Shown: positions 1-8,453, counted from the stretch's first letter. The stretch: DNA of 11,648 nucleotides from Gemmatimonas phototrophica (GCA_945870175.1 CAMBRJ010000046.1:1-11648), one strand, 5' to 3'. The notes: generated by a model from the letters alone, not told the origin. Numbers and translations: made by a program.

Positions 1-119
1 TCGCGGGATGCGGGCGGCGGCGTTGGCGGCGTGGTAGGTGAAGGACGCCATGACACCGGGATGCCGCGGGTGAGAATGCGATCCATGCAGTTGTAGTGCT
101 CCGGCGTAATCGACTTCAG
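1..119 (-). pseudogene. Possible remnant of an M28-family peptidase gene (two fragments, shifted frame)
   Basis: Two minus-strand pieces resemble different parts of M28 peptidases. Positions 119-54 read LKSI then TPEHYNCMDRILTRGIPV, like the PEHYNR-(x)n-RGVPV segment near the middle of secreted M28 enzymes. Positions 54-1, in another frame, read VMASFTYHAANAAARIPR, like the C-terminal helix of the same family, which often ends in YxAANR-x-x-x-LPRK. In an intact gene about 200 residues, including the zinc-binding core, separate these segments; here they abut with a frame change. The N-terminal part is absent because the next gene begins at 139. The simplest reading is a decayed gene with an internal deletion, cut by the window edge. 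Recognition is from memory of the family and the segments are short, so chance similarity is possible. Confidence 0.35.
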
Positions 120-138
120 CCCTCCGCGGCCCCAACAT

Positions 139-2118
139 ATGCGCATGAAGACTCTCAGACGTCGTTTCGGTATGGTGCTGCTGATGGTGGCGGCTGTGCT
201 CACGGCGAGCAACAGCGTGCCGGTGTTGTCCATCGCCGACGCACAACAGCCTCCCGGCGAGTACGATCTCATCTTGCGCGGAGGCACCGTTCTCGACGGG
301 ACCGGCGCCGCGCGCTTCCGCGCAGATGTCGCGATCACCGACGGATTCATTGTGCGCGTGGGTGATCTGTCCAAGGTGCGCGCGCGGGCCGACATCGACG
401 TGCGCGGGCTCATGGTGGCGCCGGGCTTCATCAACATCCATAGCCACGCCGTTCCCGCGGTCCTGCCGACGGCCGAGAATATGCTGACGCAAGGCGTCAC
501 CAGTGAATTGCTCAACGCCGATGGGGCCGGGCCGCTCGACATTGGTGCGCAAATTGACGGATATGCGGTGAAGGGGTTAGCAGTCAATATCGCGGCCAGC
601 ATCGGCTTCAATGCTGTCTGGACCAGCGTGATGGGACCATCCAACACGCGCCCGACAGCTCCCGACATCGAGAAGATGCGCGCGCTCGTGATGGCGAATC
701 TGGAGCGCGGCGCGTTCGGCGTGTCGGCTGGGCTTGACTACAAGCCGGCGTACTTCGCCACGGTGCCGGAAGTGATTCAGGTGCTGTTGCCAACGCGCCC
801 GTGGCGCACGTTTTTCCCGAACCATGATCGGCTCGCGCCAGAGATGGGCTTCAGTTCCCGCAAGGGCATGGAAGAGACCATGGCTATCGGCGACGGCACA
901 GGCCTGGTGCCGGTGTTTACGCACATGAAGGTGCAGGGTCGTGAGCAGGGGACGGCGACCGCCGTGCTCGACATGATGCGCACCGCCACGGCCGGCGGTC
1001 GATGGGTGGCGGCAGATGTGTATCCCTACCTCGCCGGACAAACGTCGCTCGCCGCGCTCATTATCCCAGGCTGGGCGCAGGACGGCGGGCTCGCCAAAAT
1101 GCGCGAACGCTTTGCCGACAGCGCGCTGCGATCGCGCATCGTGGTTGAAGCCGATCAGGCGATCGCGGCACGACTCAACGGTCCTGAAAGCATCATGCTG
1201 AACGAAACAGGGCGTCGACTGACTGACATCATGCGCCAACAGGGTGCGAAGACAGGTGGTGAAGCCATCGTCAAGATTCTCGAAACCGAGTCGCCCTCGG
1301 CGATCATGTCGTTTGGCGCCGAGGCGGACCTGCTCAAGATTTTGCAGTATCCCGATGCCGTGATTGCCTGCGACTGTGGAGCGTGGCTGGACACGCGCGC
1401 ACACCCACGCGGCTTCGGCACGTTTCCGCGAATTCTCGGGCACTATGTGCGCGAAACACACACGCTCACCTGGGAGCAGGCCGTGCGAAAAATGAGCGGC
1501 TTGCCGGCCTCCCTGATCGGACTCGTCGACCGCGGACTCATCGCACCGGGCATGGCGGCGGACATCGCCGTGTTCGATACGTTGACCGTGACGGATCGCG
1601 CAACGTACGAGGTCCCGAACGCGAAATCGGAAGGGATCCGCGTCGTGCTGGTGAATGGCGTGGTGGCGCTGCGTGATGGAGTGGTAACGGGTGCCCGCGG
1701 CGGTGTGGCCATGCGGCGCACCGGGTTGATGCCCAGTCGACCGCTGCACGTGTCGACCAGTGCGCGCGTCCGCGGCGCCGGCACGCTGACACACCGCGGC
1801 GGCCTGACGGCGAAGTCGATCACCGTTGATCTCCAGCAGCCGAGCGGCGCCCGCACGGCACGTGGAAGTTTTCGACTCGTGACGACGGCGGGGGACACCG
1901 CCCGCGCCCTGTCATTCGGCGTGCTGCAGACCGCAAAGGACTGGGCCACCGTCTCCGGTGTCCTGCGCATCACGGGGCAGGATCGTCCGTTCACGGCCAT
2001 CTTTGATCGCCGATATCCGTTGCAGGACGGCGCGCCAACCATGGTCATGGTGCAGATACAAGGCGTCCCTCCCGTAACTGGGACCCTGTCGGGCGCCCTC
2101 ACCGTAAACCTGCCATGA
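139..2118 (+). CDS. Secreted N-acyl-D-amino-acid deacylase-like amidohydrolase with extra C-terminal beta domain
   Basis: This 659-residue protein of the amidohydrolase superfamily is closest in pattern to D-aminoacylases, zinc enzymes that remove the acyl group from N-acyl-D-amino acids. A basic start and hydrophobic stretch (about 5-33) look like a signal peptide. The N-terminal beta segment DLILRGGTVLDGTG (43-56) is followed by the metal site INIHSH (H101, H103), GVTSELLNADG (119-129, D128 where Cys or Glu often sits), THMKVQG (H262), ADVYPY (292-297) and ACDCG (D412, probable catalytic Asp), then the HPRGFGTFPRILG family motif. The composite beta domain closes near 540. About 115 further residues form a beta-rich tail not normally found in these enzymes. 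There is no clear Shine-Dalgarno before ATG 139; ATG 145 is an alternative start. The stop overlaps the next start (ATGA), indicating an operon. Exact substrate is unknown. Confidence 0.85.
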   Translation: MRMKTLRRRFGMVLLMVAAVLTASNSVPVLSIADAQQPPGEYDLILRGGTVLDGTGAARFRADVAITDGFIVRVGDLSKVRARADIDVRGLMVAPGFINIHSHAVPAVLPTAENMLTQGVTSELLNADGAGPLDIGAQIDGYAVKGLAVNIAASIGFNAVWTSVMGPSNTRPTAPDIEKMRALVMANLERGAFGVSAGLDYKPAYFATVPEVIQVLLPTRPWRTFFPNHDRLAPEMGFSSRKGMEETMAIGDGTGLVPVFTHMKVQGREQGTATAVLDMMRTATAGGRWVAADVYPYLAGQTSLAALIIPGWAQDGGLAKMRERFADSALRSRIVVEADQAIAARLNGPESIMLNETGRRLTDIMRQQGAKTGGEAIVKILETESPSAIMSFGAEADLLKILQYPDAVIACDCGAWLDTRAHPRGFGTFPRILGHYVRETHTLTWEQAVRKMSGLPASLIGLVDRGLIAPGMAADIAVFDTLTVTDRATYEVPNAKSEGIRVVLVNGVVALRDGVVTGARGGVAMRRTGLMPSRPLHVSTSARVRGAGTLTHRGGLTAKSITVDLQQPSGARTARGSFRLVTTAGDTARALSFGVLQTAKDWATVSGVLRITGQDRPFTAIFDRRYPLQDGAPTMVMVQIQGVPPVTGTLSGALTVNLP

Positions 2119-3566
2119 CCATGCGCGCCACGTCACATCACTCCCGCCATCGCCTCACGCTGACGCGGATACGCGTGGGACACGTTGCCGCGCTGCTGCT
2201 CGCCTGCGCCGGTGCCGCGAACGCGCAGCCACGACCGGCCACGATGTCGCGCGCGACGCTCGTCGCGTACATCGATTCCCTCGCTGCGGCGCCCGTGAAG
2301 AGCGGTGCCGTCGCGGGCATCGCCGTCGCCGTGGTGCGCGGACGCGACACGCTCCTCATGAAGGGCTACGGCTTTGCGGACCTTGAAAACCAGGTCGCCG
2401 TCACGCCCGCAACGACGTTCAAGATCGGCTCGCTCACCAAGCAGTTCACCTCGGCCGCGGTCATGCAACTCGTAGAGCGAAAATCGGTTGCGTTGGACGA
2501 TCATCTCAATAAGTACATCCCCGGTTTCCCGACGCACGGACGCACCATCGCCGTGCGACAGTTGCTCAATCACACGTCGGGAATTCCCAGCTACACCGAT
2601 ATTGGCCCGCGCTTCGGACGTGTTGCCCGCATGGATCTGGCTCCCGATTCGTTGATCCACCTCGTGGCCACCGACTCGCTCCAGTTTGAACCGGGGCAGC
2701 AGTTCTACTACAACAACACCGGCTATTTCATGCTGGGCATGATCATCGAAAAGGTGACGGGCAAGCCATACGGCGACTACCTCGAAGCGAATCTGTTCCC
2801 GCAGGCCGGACTACGCCACACGCGGTATTGCGACAGCCGTCGTATTATCCCGCGCCGGGCGCAGGGGTATGATCGGGCGCCGAGCGGTTTGGTGAACACG
2901 GATTTTCTCAGCATGCACCTGCCGGCAGCGGCGGGCTCACTCTGCTCCACGATCGGTGATCTGGTGTCGTGGACCGTGCAGTTGAATAGCGCGCGCGTGG
3001 TGAGCGCCGATGCGTACCGACAGATGACAACGCCCGTCGTGTTCGCCAACGGTCGCCCCATGACCTACGGCTTTGGTCTGAGCTCGGATACCATCGGCGG
3101 TCGACGCATCATCTCCCACGGAGGCGCGATCAACGGGTTCAACTCGTTCATGTCCTACGTGCCGCAGGACTCGTTGGTGATCGTGGTGTTGGCCAATACC
3201 GCGCCCGCACCGACCGGCGCGATCGCTGATGCCATCCTGCGTTCGGTGCTGGCACTACCGTCGGCGCCATCGCCACCGGCTCCGAAAGATCTCCCGGTGG
3301 CGCAAGCCGATCGTGAGCGCTACCTCGGCGAATATCATCTGGCTCGACCAGATGGATCTCGGCAAACGGTACGCGTTTTCGCGCAGGAGAACCGGGTGAT
3401 GGTCGCCATCGCGAACCAGGCGCCAAGCCCGCTGCGCCATCAAGGCGCTCACACGTTCGTGGATGCCGCCAACAATCGCTTCGCCTTCGACGTCGCGAGT
3501 GGTCGAGCGACCGGCTTCATGTTTGGTACCGGATCGAGACGGCTGGAGGCCGTGCGCGCGCGATAG
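2115..3566 (+). CDS. Secreted class C beta-lactamase-fold serine hydrolase (DD-peptidase/esterase-like)
   Basis: This 483-residue protein belongs to the beta-lactamase/transpeptidase-like serine hydrolases (Pfam Beta-lactamase, PF00144), a fold shared by class C beta-lactamases, D-Ala-D-Ala carboxypeptidases, D-aminopeptidases and esterases. The leader spans about 14-37 and ends in ANA-Q. All three active-site elements are present: S-L-T-K (S106 nucleophile, K109), Y-N-N (Y199, N201) in the FYYNNTGY motif, and HGG (335-337) in place of the KTG of true lactamases. The fold typically includes the LLNHTSGIP segment seen at 150-158. Residues about 392-483 form a small C-terminal domain (EYHLARPDG onward), like the DUF3471/lipocalin-like tails common in such enzymes. 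Its start lies inside the stop of the amidohydrolase gene, so the two are probably co-translated. HGG argues against a dedicated beta-lactamase; a peptidase or esterase is likelier. Confidence 0.88.
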   Translation: MTMRATSHHSRHRLTLTRIRVGHVAALLLACAGAANAQPRPATMSRATLVAYIDSLAAAPVKSGAVAGIAVAVVRGRDTLLMKGYGFADLENQVAVTPATTFKIGSLTKQFTSAAVMQLVERKSVALDDHLNKYIPGFPTHGRTIAVRQLLNHTSGIPSYTDIGPRFGRVARMDLAPDSLIHLVATDSLQFEPGQQFYYNNTGYFMLGMIIEKVTGKPYGDYLEANLFPQAGLRHTRYCDSRRIIPRRAQGYDRAPSGLVNTDFLSMHLPAAAGSLCSTIGDLVSWTVQLNSARVVSADAYRQMTTPVVFANGRPMTYGFGLSSDTIGGRRIISHGGAINGFNSFMSYVPQDSLVIVVLANTAPAPTGAIADAILRSVLALPSAPSPPAPKDLPVAQADRERYLGEYHLARPDGSRQTVRVFAQENRVMVAIANQAPSPLRHQGAHTFVDAANNRFAFDVASGRATGFMFGTGSRRLEAVRAR

Positions 3567-3630
3567 CGTCGGGCACGGCCGGGCAGCTGCGATACGTGAC
3601 GCACCAATACTGAAGCGGGCGCTGAGACAA

Positions 3631-3643
3631 CGGGCTTTGCCCG
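3631..3643. terminator. Small GC hairpin between convergent genes
   Basis: CGGGC-TTT-GCCCG forms a perfect 5-bp stem with a 3-base loop, about 65 bases after the serine hydrolase stop in the 169-base gap between convergent genes. It could help terminate either transcript, but no T-run follows on either strand. Confidence 0.25.
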
Positions 3644-3697
3644 CCCCATTGCACCATACACCTTCGCGAATCCGGCGGCCGCAAGCTCGAGGGGATC

Positions 3698-3725
3698 GCC
3701 GGGCGGAGGCGTCCACACACCCGGC
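3698..3725 (-). terminator. Stem-loop just downstream of the ABC permease/peptidase gene
   Basis: GCCGGG (3698-3703) pairs with CCCGGC (3720-3725). A small inner stem GGA/TCC closes a GGCG loop. The structure lies 10 bases past the TGA of the minus-strand permease/peptidase gene, where a terminator would be expected. No T-tract follows, so intrinsic termination is uncertain. Confidence 0.3.
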
Positions 3726-3735
3726 AACTCCGACG

Positions 3736-6700
3736 TCAGGGCGTACTCTTGAGCAGCACGTCCCGCACGTTGTCCTTCGGCGTTCGGTCAATCAGCTTGT
3801 GATACGGGTCGATGCCAGCGCGCTTCGGCTCGCCGGTCACCGGAATGGTGAACGTGGTATCGCCATGTATCCAAACTTTCGCAAAATAGAGCGGCTTGCC
3901 CAGCTTATTACCGGGCTCGCGCTCACCGAACACCCCAACGTCTACGAGATCGGCCATCGGAATTTCTTTCTGATTCCCGAGCGTGTCAGCGCGAAATTTC
4001 CGAGCCGACACCTTGAGCGTGACCAGATACTTGCCATCCGCACCCTTCGTCGCGGTCGCCTCCGTGGCTTGGCCGTCCCAGATGGTAATCGTGTTGAAGA
4101 AGTCGTCGAGCACGTACTTCAGCGAATCCGGTGTTTCGGCATTGAGGTAGCCAATGAACTCGCGGCTCGTGGGATAGGGCGCTCCACTGAACGCGCGGGC
4201 AACCAAGAACTTTGACAACGCGCGGTTCATGGCCGGTTCGCCAACTAAGTCGCGGAAGGCGTACAGGGTGAGCGAGCCCTTGTTGTAATGGATGTAGCCT
4301 TGGTTCTCGACGAGCAAGAGAGGCAGTTCTTTTTTTCGCTCGAGGGCCCGTCCCATGAGATAAAGATCGAGCTCGTTCGCGAGAAACTTTTCCAGTGCAG
4401 GCCGGCCTGACTGCTTCTCCATCAGCGTGAGCGCCGAGTAGTTCGCGAGTCCTTCGGAGAACCAGGTGGACCCCTGCATATTTGCGCCGACCACCTGATG
4501 CCCCCACCACTGGTGCGCCACCTCGTGTGCCGTCACGTAGAACGGCAAATCCAGATCGCCATCGCCATCCCCCGTCCGCAGGATGAATCCGATGCTCTCT
4601 GAAAACGGAACGGTGTTCGGAAAGGCCTGCGCGAACTGCGCGTAGCGCGGGAACTCGATGATGCGAAGCTGCCGGAACTGATAGGGGCTGAAGTTGGTTC
4701 CGAAGTAATCGAGTGAAGCCTTTATCGAGGCCATCATGCGGTCAAGGTTGTACTCGTGGCCGGAATGATAGTAAATCTCGAGCGCAATGCCCTTGTACTC
4801 CTCGCGCTTCACCAGATACCGGGCGGAAAGAAAGGCATAGAAGTTCGAAATCGGGTGGTCCATCGCGTACTCAAACACGCGACGACCCTTCTCTTGGTAT
4901 TCCTTCACCAGATAGCCTGGCGCGATCGCAATCTGGTCGGGCGCCGTGCTCACGGTCGCGGTGAAGTCGATCAAATCTGCGTTATTCGTGAAATACGAGT
5001 TCGCTCTGGCCGACTCATCGTCAATCGAAGGCATCCGCATCTTGGGCGGCAACTTCTCTTTCCGGCGGTCATCGTCGTCATCGATCTCGCCGACGGATTG
5101 ATAGCCGAGGGCCGGAAAGTAATTGGAGTTCACGAACGTGCCATTTTCGGCCGCGACGGTGAGTGGGCCGTTGTTCGAGAATCCTCGATTCTCCAGCTCC
5201 GCGCGGTAGCGCAGGTGCACGGTATCACCCGGCGCCAACGGAGTCGAAAAACGGAAAATTCGCAGTTCGTCGTCAGTCACGACCGCCGTGGCAGGCCGAT
5301 CCCACGCTAAGCTGTCGACGCGGAGATTGCGCTCCTGCAAGTTGAAGACGAGTACCGAGTCGATTGGCTGCTGATGCTTGTTCACGAACGTGAACGTGCC
5401 GCTCGCCGTAAAGGTGAGCCGCTCCGGAACAAGGTCCGCCCGTACATCCGCCGCAACGAGGCGGGGCAGTTCCATCTTCTCAAATTGCTTGTACGTCCGT
5501 TCGTACGCGGCCTTTCGTTTACGCACGTCCTTCGAGTTTTCGTAGCGATTCAGAATGTTGGTGTTGTAGAACGTCGCCCCGCCGGCCCCAACCGCCAGCA
5601 CGCATCCGGCGGCCGCTGCGGTGAAGGCAGCGCGGTTCCAACGCAGCTGTGCGGTGGCTCGGCGGAAGCTCCAGCGCGTTTCGGTGCCGCGAACCCACAA
5701 CAGAAGCGCGACCACGCCAAGCACGATCGACACGCCAGTCCAGTAGAGCGCGGTAAGCGTGAGTTCGGGGACGTAGGGCCCGAAACCGTTCATGTCGGAA
5801 TACAGAAAAGTCGGCGTGCTGGCGTACTTAAACAGTAGGTGTTCGACGCCTAGGGGCCGCATCGCCGCTTGCATCACCCAAAACAAGATCATGACCACGT
5901 GCCCGACGTATTTCTGGTTGACAATCACGTGCACCAAAAACGCGAGAACGGTGATCTGGGCGAGTGACGGGAACGTGGTGCCAAAGAGGTAGCGAAGGTA
6001 CAGTCCGAGCTCGTAGTGATGGTAACCCTTGAACGTTTGTATCACGACGCCGGCCACAATCATGATCACGAGCAATAGTCCCTCAACCATCAACAGGCCG
6101 CCCAGCTTGCCGAGGAACCCGACACTGGTCTTGGTGGGCAACGAGTCGGAGATTTGGTCGAGTTGCAGCTGCCGCTCACGCCAGACGGCTTCGCCGGCGT
6201 AGATCGTTATCGTGATCATGAAGAAGAGGACAAACGCGGACTCGAGCACTTGCGCCATCGTGTAGGTGACGGGCCAAGTCTTTTGGCCGTAGAGGCTGTC
6301 CACGAATGAGGCACTCATCAGCATATTCACGATGCCGACGGTCACAATCGCGAGGAACGGCACCTGCCGCACGATGCTCCAGAAAGAGAGTCGTGCGCTA
6401 CTGACAACCTGGGTTCTCCACGTCGCACTATCAAAGCGCTGCTCGGCCTGCACCGCACGCCCGACAAATGGCCGTTCTACCTCGGCATCGCTTACGGCTT
6501 TGCGGCCGATGGTGATTGGCGCGCTCCGGAACCGGAACGCGCTGTACGTGACCGCCAAGATCATCACCGCGATGCTGATCCAGAAAAGCCGATTTTCAAG
6601 TAGCACTCCCGTAACCGGCACGGGGAGTGTGTTCTTTTCGGCGGGCGTCCAGTACCGCGTAAGCATGGCGAATGCGGAGAGTCCAAACGGATCCATCAGC

Positions 6701-7317
6701 GTCGCCATTCGCTGATTGCTCACGTTCATGAGCATCGGAACCGAAATTGTCCAAGCCACCAACAACGCGATGCCCTGCGTGTAGATCGCAAAGAGACTTC
6801 GGGTCAGCGCGCCGACGGCAAAGAAAATGGCGCTGAGGAGAAAAACACTCGGAAGCAAAATCGTCGCAAAGAGGACGAGGATGCCGACGGGGTTGGCCGG
6901 GAGCATCTTCGCCTGATCCACCCACGGCATCAATGGGCCGAGGAGCAGGCCAAGCGGGATACCGAGGTGAACGATCACCATCACCACGAACGCGCCGCAA
7001 AAGCGGCCGCCAAGGTAGGCCAGCCGCGTGATGGGCGTGGTGAACAGCAGCTCGTGTGTTTTGTACTGGTAGTCCCGAAGCACCGCCGTGCCGACAAGGC
7101 CAGTGAGGATCACCTGGCCGACGGCCACGAGAATGAAGAATGCCTGGGCCTGCACGAAGAGAGAGTTCCGCATCACCTGCCCAACGCCACCACCGACCTC
7201 CACCGCATCCGTCGCCACAAACAGGAATGCCAAGGCAAAGAATATGAAGGCGTAGAACCAGGTGATGAGTCGCGTGAGGTGATAGCGAATCTCAAAACGG
7301 AAGATCGTGCCGAACAT
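3736..7317 (-). CDS. ABC transporter permease fused to a periplasmic M1-like metallopeptidase
   Basis: This 1193-residue fusion has an N-terminal ABC-2-type membrane part of about 13 hydrophobic segments, the first near 15-37 and the last near 565-585, in two homologous halves. The C-terminal half has an M1-aminopeptidase-like beta domain (about 650-860) and a catalytic domain with HEVAHQWWGHQVVG (zinc ligands H931, H935; catalytic E932) and WFSEGLANY (third ligand E955). The spacing after the second His is 19 residues, not the canonical 18. The GxMEN substrate-binding motif of true M1 enzymes is absent; FPNTVPFSESIGF stands there. An odd number of helices would place the peptidase outside the membrane if the N-terminus is inside. 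A GAGG lies 7 bases before the ATG, inside the ATPase gene, and the start shares one base with the ATPase stop. Acidic patches are D746-D750 and DGDGDLD (917-923). This fused architecture is known in Bacteroidota and related phyla; the exported or processed substrate is unknown. Confidence 0.9.
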   Translation of the reverse strand: MFGTIFRFEIRYHLTRLITWFYAFIFFALAFLFVATDAVEVGGGVGQVMRNSLFVQAQAFFILVAVGQVILTGLVGTAVLRDYQYKTHELLFTTPITRLAYLGGRFCGAFVVMVIVHLGIPLGLLLGPLMPWVDQAKMLPANPVGILVLFATILLPSVFLLSAIFFAVGALTRSLFAIYTQGIALLVAWTISVPMLMNVSNQRMATLMDPFGLSAFAMLTRYWTPAEKNTLPVPVTGVLLENRLFWISIAVMILAVTYSAFRFRSAPITIGRKAVSDAEVERPFVGRAVQAEQRFDSATWRTQVVSSARLSFWSIVRQVPFLAIVTVGIVNMLMSASFVDSLYGQKTWPVTYTMAQVLESAFVLFFMITITIYAGEAVWRERQLQLDQISDSLPTKTSVGFLGKLGGLLMVEGLLLVIMIVAGVVIQTFKGYHHYELGLYLRYLFGTTFPSLAQITVLAFLVHVIVNQKYVGHVVMILFWVMQAAMRPLGVEHLLFKYASTPTFLYSDMNGFGPYVPELTLTALYWTGVSIVLGVVALLLWVRGTETRWSFRRATAQLRWNRAAFTAAAAGCVLAVGAGGATFYNTNILNRYENSKDVRKRKAAYERTYKQFEKMELPRLVAADVRADLVPERLTFTASGTFTFVNKHQQPIDSVLVFNLQERNLRVDSLAWDRPATAVVTDDELRIFRFSTPLAPGDTVHLRYRAELENRGFSNNGPLTVAAENGTFVNSNYFPALGYQSVGEIDDDDDRRKEKLPPKMRMPSIDDESARANSYFTNNADLIDFTATVSTAPDQIAIAPGYLVKEYQEKGRRVFEYAMDHPISNFYAFLSARYLVKREEYKGIALEIYYHSGHEYNLDRMMASIKASLDYFGTNFSPYQFRQLRIIEFPRYAQFAQAFPNTVPFSESIGFILRTGDGDGDLDLPFYVTAHEVAHQWWGHQVVGANMQGSTWFSEGLANYSALTLMEKQSGRPALEKFLANELDLYLMGRALERKKELPLLLVENQGYIHYNKGSLTLYAFRDLVGEPAMNRALSKFLVARAFSGAPYPTSREFIGYLNAETPDSLKYVLDDFFNTITIWDGQATEATATKGADGKYLVTLKVSARKFRADTLGNQKEIPMADLVDVGVFGEREPGNKLGKPLYFAKVWIHGDTTFTIPVTGEPKRAGIDPYHKLIDRTPKDNVRDVLLKSTP

Positions 7318-8204
7318 CAGACGGCCTCAGTCAAACCGGCGAGGCCGAGTTGGTGAAAGTAGACATCTTCGAGATCCGCTTCGATCGGCGTAAAGCCGTC
7401 GCCCGGCGACTGCTCCGCGTACACATGCACCACCGGCGCTCCGGCGAGCAGCGTCGTTGAGATCACGTGATACGACGCCTTCACCGCCGGGAGCTCCGCC
7501 TTGGACACATACTTCCGCCAAAGCTTGCCGTTGAGGCGGTCGACGATCGCCCGCGGATCGCCCGCGACCACAACCTCTCCCTTATTAATGATGGCCATCG
7601 CGTTGCACAGCTCGCGGACATCCTCAACGATGTGCGTCGAGAGAATGACCACGATGTCCTGACCAATCTCGGCGAGCAGGTTGAGAAAACGATGGCGCTC
7701 TGTCGGGTCGAGGCCTGCGGTCGGCTCGTCCACAATGAGCAGCTTTGGGCTTCCGGCGAGCGCGACGGCAATGCCCAGTCGCTGCTTCATGCCACCGGAG
7801 AAGGTGCCGACGTGTTTTTTGCGGGAATCGTAGAGATTGGTTTGGTTCAGCAGGCTCGCGACCAGCTCTTTGCGCTGTCCACGGTCCACGATCCCTTTCA
7901 TGCTCGCGAAGTGGTCGAGCGTGACTTCGGCCGAAAGGTTCGGATAGAAACCGAACTCTTGAGGCAAATAGCCCAACACTCGACGCAGAGCGTCGGGCTC
8001 GTGCAGTGCGTCGATCTCACCGAAGCGGATAGTGCCGCTGTCTGGGAGTTGGAGCGTCGCAATGGTGCGCATCAGCGACGACTTGCCGGCACCGTTGGGG
8101 CCAAGAAGCCCGAACATCCCGGTCTTGATCGTGAGGCTGACGCCGTTGAGGGCCCGAACGCCATTCGGGTAGGTTTTGGACAGCGCTTCAATGACGAGCT
8201 GCAC
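7317..8204 (-). CDS. ABC transporter ATP-binding protein partnering the fused permease
   Basis: This is the cytoplasmic nucleotide-binding subunit of an ABC-2-type exporter, about 295 residues from a GTG at 8204. Numbering from that start: Walker A GPNGAGKSS (35-43), Q-loop Q82 in GYLPQEFG, signature FSGGMKQR (135-142), Walker B LLIVDE (155-160), D-loop AGLD (163-166) and H-loop H191 in LSTHIVED. The last 90 or so residues form the variable C-terminal region of the CcmA/NatA-like group. An AGAGG lies 4 bases before the GTG, and the ABC fold starts directly there (VIEALSKTYPNG). The frame stays open back to a GTG at 8336, but that stretch is Arg/Gly/Ser-rich without family character; TTG or CTG codons near 8240 are other possible starts. 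Its stop overlaps the permease ATG by one base, so the two are almost certainly co-translated as one complex. Confidence 0.93.
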   Translation of the reverse strand: MQLVIEALSKTYPNGVRALNGVSLTIKTGMFGLLGPNGAGKSSLMRTIATLQLPDSGTIRFGEIDALHEPDALRRVLGYLPQEFGFYPNLSAEVTLDHFASMKGIVDRGQRKELVASLLNQTNLYDSRKKHVGTFSGGMKQRLGIAVALAGSPKLLIVDEPTAGLDPTERHRFLNLLAEIGQDIVVILSTHIVEDVRELCNAMAIINKGEVVVAGDPRAIVDRLNGKLWRKYVSKAELPAVKASYHVISTTLLAGAPVVHVYAEQSPGDGFTPIEADLEDVYFHQLGLAGLTEAV

Positions 8205-8362
8205 GACGCCTCTGCTGGAAAAGGATGAGACCAATTCCAGAGAGATCGTGCCATAAACAGGAATGCGGAAGGAGTAGGGTCGAATTTTTCTCGAGACCGC
8301 GCCCGCGCCGCGTCCACGAACACCGGCTTCTCGCACAAGCGAGCGTATTTACAGGCGAGGGC

Positions 8363-8388
8363 CGTGTCCGGCCAGAAGGCCGGGCACG
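8363..8388 (-). terminator. Strong GC-rich stem-loop after the M55 gene
   Basis: CGTGTCCGGCC and GGCCGGGCACG form an 11-position stem around an AGAA loop. One position is T-G on the plus strand, which becomes a C-A mismatch in the minus-strand transcript. It lies about 65 bases past the stop of the M55 gene and about 160 bases before the ATPase start, so it may separate the two transcripts. No T-run follows it. The rest of the gap (8205-8453) holds a second small hairpin (CTCGC-ACAA-GCGAG, 8330-8343) and no gene I can support. Confidence 0.35.
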
Positions 8389-8453
8389 CACTCCGAAGGG
8401 GACGAACGCCTCGCCAGTTGAGCGGAGGGTGCGTCTTCGAGCAGACCGCTCCG

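Noticed and set aside
577..1794. Long open frame antisense to the amidohydrolase gene (405 codons)
   Set aside because: Its protein is rich in His and Arg with no family pattern, and it mirrors a well-supported gene; typical shadow in GC-rich DNA.
3463..4215. Plus-strand open frame of 250 codons across the convergent gap
   Set aside because: It overlaps the 3' ends of both the serine hydrolase and the permease/peptidase genes, has Arg-rich composition and shows no recognisable domain.
8205..8336. Upstream start (GTG 8336) for the ABC ATPase
   Set aside because: The added 44 residues are Arg/Gly/Ser-rich and lie before the normal beginning of the ABC fold; GTG 8204 has an AGAGG in front of it.
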